This document shows, piece after piece, positions 12,350-22,680 of a DNA stretch of 64,000 nt. The notes under the pieces are model-generated. The model worked only from the letters and a program-made list of their open reading frames with translations. It was not told where the DNA came from and did no database searches. The stretch is from contig NC_080672.1 in assembly GCF_030247195.1 (NCBI RefSeq), forward strand, positions 63,208,549-63,272,548. Reading direction: 5' to 3'. Origin of the DNA: Topomyia yanbarensis (taxonomy: Eukaryota > Arthropoda > Insecta > Diptera > Culicidae). Made by a program: the position numbers and the translations under genes. How positions within the stretch are numbered: the stretch's first letter is position 1; each line of letters opens with the position of its first letter.

Positions 12350-12452
12350 ATTTTTGACTAGTTTTAACCTTTAATTTTAAGTTTTCATTAAGACAACCTA
12401 TGTCAGATGAAATTATACCAAACAAATAAACAAAAAGACAATCAATAAAACA

Positions 12453-12857
12453 AATTAAATCTAAAAATTATTTAAGCAAAAATTGGACGAAAAGTTATCA
12501 AATTCATAACATGAATAGAATGATTAATATAAATCGAATGGATAGAATGAATAAATCAAATTGATTCAGCTTATCGAGTGAAGCATTAGGCAATTTAAAA
12601 AAGTTTTAAAATAAGAGCGTACATTTTGGATGAAATTAAAAAAGAAAGGACTGAAAAGAATAAATAAAATTAATAATACGAAGAAACTGAATTAAATGAA
12701 TGTACTAGAAAAAAAACAAAATTAATAAAATGTTTGAATTGAATAAAATGTGTAAAATGTATAGGATAAATAAAATGAACAAAATAAATAAAATGAGTAA
12801 AATAAACATAATGCATAAAATGAATGAAATGAAGAAAGTGAATAACATGAATACAAT
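12453..12857 (+). repeat. A-rich degenerate TAAAATGAA-type repeat
   Basis: From about 12500, and most clearly from 12660 to 12850, the sequence consists of variants of (A)ATAAAATGAA such as AATAAAATGAACAAAATAA. It is a decayed short-unit tandem repeat. It was the target of the I-clade element: its tail AACATGAATACAAT (12844-12857) is that element's left TSD. The open frames through it are repeat artefacts. Confidence 0.7.
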
Positions 12858-13189
12858 CAGTCTCTACGCATCGCTCGATCGAGATAGAAGTGTTTTGTTT
12901 TCGGTCTGTTGGAAAAAGAACAGTGCAGTAATCCGCGTTCAAGGTTATTTTGCCATTCTCTGCCTCTTCGAGGTTTGGACTTTTATTTTCTTTTGTGCGT
13001 GTGTTAACCGTTAGGCCACATTCCTCAACCTTTTGTTCGTAAAGCGAGGATTGAACAATAACCAGCTATTTAAGCTGGACTGGTGCGTCGTGGGAAACGA
13101 GTATACAGATAAGTGAAATCTACCTTTTTGATACATTTACGGCTTTTTCCCGTCTGCGCGGGTGCTGACCCCGTGCGTTGACGGTGTCG
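12858..13189 (+). promoter_or_regulatory. 5' UTR / internal promoter region of the I-clade element
   Basis: The 332 bases between the element's first base and the ORF1 ATG are noncoding. Full-length I-type elements carry an internal pol II promoter here; that function is known for the family and not visible as a specific motif in this copy. Confidence 0.5.
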
Positions 13190-14503
13190 ATGGCTTCCTC
13201 CCCGGATGGCCAAATGGAGATCGAGTCGACTCCTAAGGCTCTCCCCCGACCCAAACAATATCCAGAGCTCTCGACCGGTCCCTTTGTGGTCTTCTTTCGG
13301 CCCAAAACAAAATCGCTGAATCTATTACAGATTTCAAAAGACCTAACGGAACGGTTCTCGGCTGTGATCGAAATAAAAAAGGTCCGCTCAGACAGGCTGA
13401 GGGTCGTGCTGACTAACTCAAAGCAGGCAAACGATATTGCTTGCTGCGAGCACTTTACGTAGGACTATCACGTGTATATTCCAGCTGTGAAAGTACAGTC
13501 TGAAGGCGTTGTCACCGATGACAGTTTGACATGCGAGGATCTGCTGCAGTACGGGGTTGGCCGTTTCAGAGACCGCTTACTTCAGCCAGTGAAAATACTC
13601 GAGTGCAAGCGTTTGCACTCAGTAGTAGTTGCGGGGGATGGTTCAAAAACGTACCCCCAATCAAACTCTTATCGGTTGACCTTCGCTGGTACCGCTTTGC
13701 CAAATTACGTCCTCTTGCACAAGGTTCGTCTGCCTGTGCGTCTGTTTGTGCCGCGGGTCATGAATTGCACAAAGTGTAAACAATTGGGTCACACAGCCAC
13801 CCATTGTAGCAATAAGGCCCGCTGTGGAAAATGCGGGGAGAATCATCTAGATGATTCGTGCAGTAAGAATGCTGAGAAGTGTCCTTACTGTGCAGAGAAT
13901 CTGCATGATATCTCGGCATGTCCCGCGTACAAACTACGCGGGGATAAACTAAAACGTTCCCTTGCTGGACGATCCGAACGTTCATTTGCAGAAATGCTAA
14001 AGAAAGCTACACCACCAACCTCAACAAACATCTATGCTCACTTGCCTCCTAACGAGGGCGAGGCTGATGACCCACAAGAGGGAACATCTACTAGGGCGCC
14101 TAGAAGTTATAGGAAGAGGAGGAACATTTCCTCTCCTAAAGTTCGTTGTAAAGGCCAGAAGGTATCCCTTGACGGGACTCAGAAAGTCACATCTATTGGA
14201 AGTGTTGCAACCAAACCGAAGCAATTAGCTCCTGGTCTCGGAGGATTAAACTCAGAGAAGGAGTTCCCAGCACTTCCCGGAACATCAAAAATCCCAAGTG
14301 TTCCTCTGTTTCAGTTCGAGAATAATCGCGGCACTGGAATTATCAAACTCTCGGACATTGTGGACTGGATAATAAAAACTTTCAATATAACTGATCCTAT
14401 TAAACGTCTTATGTTAGCTTTTCTTCCTACAGTAAGAACATTTTTGAAGCAGTTGACTGCTAAATGGCCCCTCCTTTCAGCGATTGTATCCTTCGATGGC
14501 TAA
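13190..14503 (+). pseudogene. I-element ORF1: gag-like nucleic-acid-binding protein, one stop
   Basis: ORF1 proteins of I elements bind element RNA and form the ribonucleoprotein used in transposition. The ATG at 13190 (MASSPDGQ) is preferred because the frame upstream has no other ATG. The reading is open except for one TAG at 13460-13462, after which the same frame continues to TAA at 14501-14503 (about 437 codons in all). Three CCHC knuckles lie between about 13766 and 13922: CTKCKQLGHTATHC, CGKCGENHLDDSC and CPYCAENLHDISAC. A basic, Ser/Pro-rich C-terminal part follows. The single TAG is the only visible lesion; whether it is read through or simply inactivating cannot be judged from sequence. 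Confidence 0.9.
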
Positions 14504-17500
14504 CTCATCGAACGAGGTCACGGATTTGATCACTGTTCTACAGTGGAATTGCAGAAGTATCATCCCGAAAATCGATTCCTTCAAAATTTTAATAAATAAT
14601 TTGAGTTGCGATGCATTTGCATTATGTGAAACTTGGTTAACTTCCGACATAGATCTCAACTTCCACGACTTTAATATTATTCGCCTGGATCGAGACACCC
14701 CCTATGGAGGAGTGCTTTTGGGGATCAAAAAGCGCTATTCCTTCAACAGAATTAACCTTCCCTCGATAACAGGTATTGAAGTTGTCGCTTGTCAAGTAAC
14801 AACCAAAGGCAAAGATCTTTGCATAGCTTCCATATATTCCCCCCAACACCGCGATTGGGCATCGCCGGCTACATGACATCATATTATCCCTGCCTGCACC
14901 GCGACTAGTTTTAGGCGACTTTAACTCTCACGGTACGGAATGGGGTTGCCTTTATGATGATAACCGTTCCTCTTTAATTCACAATATTTGCGACAACTTC
15001 AACATGACAATTCTAAACACGGGTGAAATGACACGGATTCCTCCCCCACCAGCGCGCCCAAGCGCATTAGATTTATCCCTTTGCTCGACCTCGCTAAAGT
15101 TAGAATGCGCGTGGAAGGTAATCCCTGATCCCCACGGTAGCGACCATCTGCCGATCGTAGTCTCAATCAATAACGGCTCAAGGCCATTGGAAACAATCAA
15201 TATTTCGTATGACCTCACACGAAATATCGATTGGAAGAGCTATGCTGCCGCGATATCCGACAACATCGAATCTACTCAAGAACTTCCTCCGGAGGAAGAG
15301 TACAGCTTTTTGGCTGGCTTGATTCTCAACAGCGCGAATCAAGCTCAGACTAAGCCAGTACCCGGCGCGAACATACAAAAACGTTCTCCCAATCCATGGT
15401 GGGATAAAGAGTGCTCAGACGTGTACGCAGAGAAGGCCGCCGCGTTTAAGACCTTCCGGAACGACGGGTTACCCGCTAGTTTTCGACAGTACGCGACGTT
15501 AGACAAGCGAATGAAGAGTTTGATGAAAGCCAAAAAACGCGGTTATTGGCGCCGGTTCGTCGACGGATTAACGAGAGAAACATCGATGAGCACTCTTTGG
15601 GAAACAGCCCGACGTATGCGAAATCGAAACAGTACTAATGAGAGCGTGGAATATTCAAACCGTTGGATATTCGATTTCGCCAAGAAGGTTTGTCCGGATT
15701 CCGCCCCGGCACAGAAGATCTACCGCGCCGCGTCCCGTCACGATAACGCGAACGAAACACCTTTTTCGATGGTGGAGTTCTCACTTGCTCTCTTGTCGTG
15801 TAACAATAAAGCTCCAGGGCCAGACAGAATCAAATTCAACTTGTTGAAGAATCTGCCAGACTCTGCCAAGAGACGCTTGTTGAACTTATTAAATAAGTTT
15901 CTTGAGGCTAACATTGTCCCACACGATTGGAGGCAAGTGAAGGTCATCGCCATCCAAAAACCAGGAAAACCAGCCTCCGACCACAATTCGTATCGACCGA
16001 TCGCAATGCTATCTTGTATCCGGAAGTTGTTCGAGAAAATGATCCTATCTCGCCTCGACAATTGGGTCGAAGCAAATGGCTTACTGTCAGATACACAATT
16101 TGGCTTTCGCAAAGGCAAAGGGACGAATGATTGTCTTGCGTTGCTCTCAACCGAAATTCAAATGGCCTATGCTAGTAAAGAGCAGATGGCATCAGTGTTC
16201 CTAGATATAAAGGGGGCTTTTGATTCAGTTTCTATCAACATTCTTTCAGAGAAGCTGCACCAGCATGGTCTTTCAGCGACTTTAAACAACTTTTTACTAA
16301 ACTTGTTGTCGGAAAAGCACATGCATTTTTCGCATGGTGACTTATCGACATCACGATTTAGCTACATGGGCCTTCCCCAGGGCTCATGTCTAAGCCCCCT
16401 TTTATACAATTTCTATGTCAACGACATTGATGAATGTCTTGACAATTCCTGCACGTTAAGGCAACTTGCAGACGATGGCGTGGTGTCTGTTACGGGACCC
16501 AAAGCTGTCGATCTACAAGGACCATTACAGAATACCTTGGACAATTTGTCTGCATGGGCTATTAAGCTGGGTATCGAATTCTCCACGGAGAAAACTGAGC
16601 TAGTTGTATTTTCTAGGAAGCGTGAACCAGCACAACTACAGCTTCTATTAATGGGTCAAACTATAGCTCAGGTCTTCACAGTAAAATATCTAGGGGTCTG
16701 GTTCGACTCGAAAGGTACTTGGGGATGCCATATTCGGTATCTGAAACAGAAATGCCAGCAAAGGATCAATTTTCTTCGTACAATAACCGGAACGTGGTGG
16801 GGTGTCCACCCAGGAGACCTAATTAGGTTGTATCAAACAACGATACTGTCGGTACTGGAATACGGATGCTTCTGCTTTCGATCCGCCGCGAACATACATT
16901 TCATCAAACTCGAAAGAATTCAGTATCGTTGTTTGCGTATCGCCTTAGGGTGCATGCAGTCGACCCATACGATGAGTCTCGAAGTCCTGTCGGGCGTTCT
17001 CCCGCTGAAAAATCGATTTTGGGAACTCTCATATCGATTGCTCATTCGATGCGATATCTTGAACCCGTTGGTGATTGAAAATTTCGAAAGGCTTGTTGAG
17101 CTCAATTCTCAGACCCGTTTTATGTCCCTGTACTTTGACTACATGGCGCAAAATATTAATCCTTCTTCTTACAATCCCAACCGTGTGCATTTCATAAATA
17201 CTTCTGAATCTACTGTTTTCTTCGACACATCCATGAAAGATGAGATTATTGGAATTCCGGACCATATACGCCCACAAGTGGTTCCAAATATTTTTTATAA
17301 TAAATTCCGAGAAGTCGACTGTTCTAAGATGTTTTATACTGACGGATCAAACCTCGAAGGGTCCACTGGCTTCGGTATTTTCAATCAAAAGTTCACCGCC
17401 TCCTACAAACTCAGTGACCCTGCTTCAGTTTACGCCGCAGAACTAGCTGCTATTCAGTATACCCTTGGAGTCATTGACACATTACCCGCAGACCATTACT

Positions 17501-18180
17501 TCATCGTCTCGGATAGTCTGAGTTCTATTGACGCTATTCGCTCGATGAAACATGGAAAGCACTCCTCGTATTTTTTGGGGAAAATACGGGAGCTACTGAG
17601 TGCTTTATCTGACAAATCTTTCCAGATTACCTTGGTGTGGGTCCCTTCTCATTGCTCCATTCCGGGCAATGAGAAGGCGGACTCCTTAGCTAAGGTGGGT
17701 GCCATTGAAGGTGACGTTTTTGAAAGACCAATTTGCTTCCACGAATTTTTCAGTATTACTCATCAGAGAACCCTCGAAAGTTGGCAAACCTCGTGGAGCA
17801 ATGGGGAGCTAGGAAGGTGGCTACATTCGATAGTCCCTAAGGTATCGACGAAACCTTGGTTCAAGGGGATGGATGTGGGTCGTGACTTCATTCGTGTGAT
17901 GTCCCGACTCATGGCGAACCATTACACGCTGGATGCACATCTCCGACGTATTGGGCTCGTGGAGAGTGGTATCTGCGCTTGTGGCGACGGTTATCACGAT
18001 ATAGAGCACATAGTCTGGGCGTGCACCGAGTACAGTTCCGCCAGGTCTCGGCTTATGGACACCCTCCGGGCCCGAGGAAGACCACCCAACGTCCCGGTTC
18101 GAGATGTGTTGGCAAGCCGCGATGTCCTCTATATGTCCCTTATATACACCTTCATAAAAACCATCAATATCCAACTTTAA
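14496..18180 (+). pseudogene. I-element ORF2: endonuclease, reverse transcriptase, RNase H; one frameshift
   Basis: ORF2 supplies the enzymes for target-primed reverse transcription. The ATG at 14496 (MANSSNE) overlaps the ORF1 stop. The apurinic-like endonuclease shows LQWNCRSI, CETWL, then after a one-base shift near 14843-14853 LVLGDFNSHGTEWG (about 14908) and SDHLPI (about 15148). Reverse-transcriptase blocks run from KAPGPDRIKFN (about 15815) through VFLDIKGAFDSV, GLPQGSCLSPLLYN and the catalytic LADDG box (about 16468). RNase H begins at MFYTDGS (about 17330), with AAELAAIQ, VSDSLSS and WVPSHCSIPGNEKADSLAK carrying the expected acidic residues. A CACGDGYHDIEHIVWAC cysteine motif lies near the end. 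The frame is open from about 14851 to the TAA at 18178-18180. Apart from the shift all catalytic blocks look intact. Confidence 0.92.
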
Positions 18181-19045
18181 CTACCCCTTTTTCCTTATCA
18201 TTCTCAGAAGCGCTCTCTTCCACCATCTGTACCATACACCCACGATGGTTTGATGCGACTCCAAGGCGACACAAAACATCCCTGTCGAATGAGCCAACAA
18301 ACACGGGACCTAAAGCACGAACATCACACGCACAACTCGAAATGTAGCCGATCAACATCTGAGCCGCACTACGAAATCGTCTGGAGAAACCCCTGCCATC
18401 TCGAGAACGACCACCCGGCGTCCCAGTACATGATTCTTCCTGATGAAGACCACCCTGATTCTGTAATCCATCCGTTGATCTCCCGAAGTCTGAAACTGAA
18501 ATAATGTTCTCCCCCTGCCATGTTTGTCCACCCTACTTCCCCTGACTCTTATACACAGAAGTAACACCCCTCCCCCCCCCCCCCCCCCAAATATCTTCAT
18601 GAAGCATTTAGCTCTTCTTGCCTTTTCTAGTTTTAACTATTATTTTATATGATCTCGTTGAAAATGCCCAACTCTACTACCACATAAAATAACTCTAATT
18701 AATGTCTCCGAATCTTTACAAAATTTAATCACGCCCTCTAATTATTTCTACTTTTAAGATAGTCGTAAAAATTTTCCCCCTTAGTTAAACATTATTTGCT
18801 CCAATAATCTCATTGCTAAAAATGTCAAACCATATTGCCATAAAAACTAAATGACCCCTCTAATCTTACGAAAATTATACTACCCCCTTGTGTATATGTA
18901 TAGCTATAAATTAGCCTTAGTTTAATTTCAAAAATCAATATGTAAGCCCCTAGTTTTAAGTAATTTAAAATGTAAAACAAAACAAAATTGGCACCTTTAA
19001 GCTAACGCAAACCTGCCTTATCAAATAAACGAATTGAAAAAAAAA
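18181..19045 (+). other. 3' UTR of the I-clade element
   Basis: The 865-bp 3' UTR includes a run of 17 C (18572-18588). Its end, around TTGGCACCTTTAAGCTAACG and TCAAATAAACGAATTG, is mirrored in a small I-like copy at 62669-62924, which confirms the 3' boundary. Confidence 0.85.
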
Positions 19046-19059
19046 AACATGAATAAAAT

Positions 19060-19354
19060 AAATAAAACGAACATATAAACAAAATATATGAAATTCAAAC
19101 CCCTTATACAAAGAGCGACAGAGAGGGAAAATTGTGGTGAAAGGGCCAAGCAAATATTTCAAAGTATTAATTTGTATTGAAGTAAATAGATGGGACACTA
19201 TATTGGCGATTATATTAATGTCGATAGCGAAAAGCCGTGCATTCATTTGATTACATTGCAGTCAATTTCCAGTCACACTTATAGCTTAAAAATTGTTTCA
19301 TTCGGAATTCTAGTTCCGGAGAACCGATGAATGAGTCCTAAACAAACGAATACC
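19060..19354. other. Continuation of the AT-rich target and unassigned sequence
   Basis: Directly after the right TSD the AATAAA-type repeat resumes briefly (to about 19090), followed by unassigned noncoding DNA. Confidence 0.5.
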
Positions 19355-19641
19355 ACTTTTTGGTCATCTATCTTCTTTGTGTATTAGTATTATAAATATT
19401 CGTTTATTTCCATAACTGCGCATCTAAAGAAATTAGTGTGCTCAGTAAATTAATATATTTGAATAGTATCTAAAAACTATTAGAGCGCAACTATGTGATA
19501 GACAGTCATTGTATAGATAAAATGACAAAAAAAAACTGATTTTAATGAACTTATTACTGTAGAAATATATCCCCCAAATAATTCAATAAGCTAATACTGA
19601 AGAATTCCACCAAGGTCCGTCCGAAAAACATGAAACTGTGA
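19355..19641 (+). repeat. 284-bp dispersed repeat, copy 2
   Basis: Direct copy of 8875-9158 with scattered substitutions and small indels. The left edge is ACTTTTTGGTCATC and the right edge AACTGTGA. Confidence 0.85.
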
Positions 19642-20015
19642 GTGTCATTGAAATTCCAACTAAATCGTTCGCAGTATAGAGCAAACATGGGCAACCGAAA
19701 CCTTCGTTAGAAGTTAGTAAAATCATTATACTTGCATCCCCCATCGAGGATCTTTGGGAGACGGATCTAATTTGTAGATATTTTTGTACGTTTTGTAATT
19801 ATTTTCCATAAAGGTTCATACCAATACAATAAATATGCATATTCAATAATATCATCAGAAAACAGGTAATCTTAGTTTTCAGATTACATATTTGAACACA
19901 TGTTTCATTCAAAATTCAATAGAGATACGGCAAGTTAAAAAAACTCACGTGGAGTATATGTTTTCAAAATGTTTGTCTTCAAACATCCATAGTACCCAGT
20001 TAAGTCGAATATTTT
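19642..20015. other. Unassigned noncoding sequence
   Basis: AT-rich, with no gene or repeat recognised. Confidence 0.4.
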
Positions 20016-21410
20016 GACGTAGGACTACGTCTTTGTTTTCGATATAGAGATGCACGTTGCAAATTCTACAAAAATGATATGTAACGAAAAGTGGTCCAAT
20101 TTTAAACGGATATAATTCAGCCATCTCACGTTAAATTTTAAAATTTTTTGCGCATATCGCCCCGAAATACTTCTAAGAATAGATTCCAATAGATAAACCC
20201 AAAGATTTTTGATATCATGGCATTAAAAATTTAAATAATGAACAACCTTGTCAAAATATCGCGCATTTACACACAGAAGATAGCGCTTCCCTAGTCCAGC
20301 ACGACAGATTTGTGTACCTAGCGCGCTACGCTTCTATGAATGACGTCATCATCGACCATTTAAACGGACGGATTTCGCCGAACACGCTCAGTAACCTGTT
20401 GAGCGGCAGGCGAAGCAGATCACCACGCTGGGTGTTTTCACAGCCAGTGTAGCTGAGTTAGAAGTCCATTACACTGCTTGTGGAGGTACGCTACCCAGTG
20501 AATGCGACTCCGTACAAACACTATGCTATCTTTTGTGTTGTGCTCGTTTCCAGCACACTTTTATGTATAGTACACAAAATAGTTTGTACATCCGAGCTCC
20601 ATTTGCAAACACGGTTAACATAGTGTCGTGGTATTAGTTGTCTCTTTCGCTCTACCCATCATTATCGGCGTTCATTCATTTTGCTTTGTGCGATTGGGTT
20701 TAATGTTTGAGGCGAATGTGTAGGTAGGTAGATTTAATTTGTTACTGAATTGCACAACGAAAGTTTATTATTTACGTTCGATCAATTCATTGATTCATTT
20801 CCCCATCACGTGATTCATTTCCACTCAGCCTATAGTATTTTGATTTTACTAATAGGTACATAGCCTATTTATGAATGAATACACTGCCACTTGAAAAACC
20901 GTTGCAAAAACGCATCTTGTCCATATATAAAATTGTTTTCGATTCTTGTATATTTATAGTTTCGATATATGATTAAAATCACTGCATTCGCTATATTTGT
21001 ATGCGTTAGGAAAGTTACAATAATGGCAAAATATAACTAGAATAAATAAATAAATGTGATTATATTGTCTAAAATTTTATTTTTCTTCACTGGTCCGGGT
21101 TTTTTACCACACACAATCGAAAAGTTTTTACAAACTAATCTTATGCTATAAAGATTTAGCTCCAGATATTAGTTCGGTCACAGTTTTCTGTCTTCTTTCT
21201 TCAGATCTTCTTAAATAAGTTTAATCGGATTCGATCACCTACTACCAATGAAATGACCTGATAACCAAGAAAGTTTGGTTCAATATGTAATATGTATTCG
21301 ATGTTGATTGGTTGTGATTAAACCATACGTAAGATATATGTTTGATTTATTATTACTATAAATGTACTAAGAAAATAAATATTTTACATTAAGTAGTATA
21401 GTCCTACGTC
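20016..21410. mobile_element. Candidate non-autonomous element with GACGTAGGACTA termini
   Basis: The left end GACGTAGGACTACGTC (20016-20031, itself palindromic) is matched inverted by TAGTCCTACGTC at 21399-21410. The interior has no coding frame of note. No clear TSD was found, and the true element may extend beyond the right terminus, so the boundaries are tentative. Confidence 0.4.
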
Positions 21411-21576
21411 TACAGCTCGTGCAACCCCATAGGGCTGCCCCTTGTAGTTTTTCTGATATACCCAATGATTTTCTTGATTATATAAACACTTAGTATATTA
21501 AATAGTAATTAATAATTAAATTGAATTGGAGGTGATGTAGTTTTCGATTTTTGTTTTGGTCACATGTTTTCCCATA

Positions 21577-21615
21577 GTGCAACGTTTCGAAGGAAAATCC
21601 CTTCATCTTCAGAGG
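21577..21615 (-). other. Possible Penelope-like terminal motif
   Basis: On the minus strand the sequence reads CCTCTGAAGATGAAGG, a short loop, then CCTTCGAAACGTTGCAC. The layout, a GATGA box, a small stem and CGAAACG, recalls the hammerhead-like terminal motif of Penelope-like elements. The 5' box is not the intact CUGAUGA, so this is at best a relic. No Penelope coding sequence is visible nearby. Confidence 0.3.
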
Positions 21616-21686
21616 AAAGTAGGATTTGAACATAGTTTTCACATAGTACAAACATTTTAGCAAATTGTAGCAGGCTTACAAATATT

Positions 21687-21739
21687 TTCTTTTCCAAGTA
21701 AGACGTAATATAAATCTTCTTTTCCAAGTAAGACGTAAT
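21687..21739 (+). repeat. Short tandem duplication
   Basis: TTCTTTTCCAAGTAAGACGT and a few following bases are repeated 30 bp apart (21687 and 21717). Confidence 0.85.
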
Positions 21740-22680
21740 CCGTTGTATGCAAAAACTATTTCAGGGAAAAAAGTAGAGAAAATAGTTTTGTCTTCCTAAA
21801 CCTTGCACATTAAAAATATTTCAGATTAGTAGAAGAATTTTCTAACCAGAACATTACTCATATTATTTACTACAACTCTTCTGAACATACTATTGAGCTA
21901 AATCTAACGTTTATTTCACAAAAATGTTTAGTTCGTGGGAATCGAGTACTGGTCCACAACCATGCACTGCTAGGCCCCATAGAAAACTGACTCAGACATC
22001 ACTTCGTTAAAAGTTTAATAACTTCTTTTAACAAAGCCAAATTGACTAAAATTGTAGACAATTAAATTATCTTTCTTATTTTCACTTACAGTGATAATAC
22101 GATGCATACAGTGCCATCTAGCGGCAAAAAGGCGAGTTCGTGGGTTTTCTCCACATAAATTGTCGAAAAATCTCATGCAAACTTCAAGTACGTTGGTCCG
22201 GTAGCTAGACTTGTCCGATTCGCTTCTAATTTGAAGCAAATACTCCTTGTGGGGCTAGGAATCGACTCAGGGGTGGGCCGATAGAGGTCATTTTTTTCCT
22301 GTCACTCTAATGGTCACCCTATCACTGCTGACCTAGAGCAACTTATGCGAGACTTGTTGCCAAAGAGAATAGTTTTAAAGCTGCCAGCGGGGTAGACCTT
22401 TGTGGACCATTCCAATACCCTAAAATCAGAACGGCATTGCCCATCATGTGTTTTGTGGCAAAAATTGTTTGAAGCGTCTTTGACATTTTAGCAATCGATT
22501 TCTGTGATATTGCAACTATGACACGTTTCGGCAACTCTGCTCTGCTGTCCCTCAGATTTTTGTCGGTATATGATGACTGCAATATCTCATTAAAATTAGA
22601 TCAAACGAGTATTATTTATTGCACCTGATCAGGGTTAGATATAAAAACGAGACAGCCCAGTAATAGCAATTAAAAATCCC

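Larger units (their letters stand above)
9718..12440 (+). mobile_element. 5'-truncated jockey-superfamily non-LTR retrotransposon
   Basis: The 2723-bp element is bounded by a perfect 12-bp TSD, ATCAATAAAACA (9706-9717 and 12441-12452). It begins inside the endonuclease domain of ORF2, so ORF1 and the 5' UTR are missing, as is usual for 5'-truncated insertions. The coding part ends at 12349. A 91-bp 3' UTR follows, with AATAAA at 12425-12430. The reverse transcriptase is of the jockey/CR1-like group without RNase H; the exact clade is not settled. Confidence 0.85.
12858..19045 (+). mobile_element. Near full-length I-clade non-LTR retrotransposon
   Basis: This 6188-bp element starts with CAGTCTCTACGC and ends in an A-rich tail after AATAAA (19024-19029). 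It is flanked by a 14-bp TSD with one mismatch, AACATGAATACAAT (12844-12857) and AACATGAATAAAAT (19046-19059). It has a 5' UTR (to 13189), ORF1, ORF2 overlapping ORF1 by 8 bp, and a long C-rich then AT-rich 3' UTR. The RNase H domain, the three zinc knuckles in ORF1 and the C-terminal cysteine motif identify the I clade. Only one stop codon in ORF1 and one frameshift in ORF2 are evident, so the insertion is comparatively recent. Confidence 0.93.
21411..22680. other. Unassigned noncoding sequence with small repeats
   Basis: Holds a possible Penelope-like motif and a short tandem duplication, listed separately. The short open frames at 22015-22239 and 22343-22582 on the minus strand match nothing I know and are not called. 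Confidence 0.4.
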
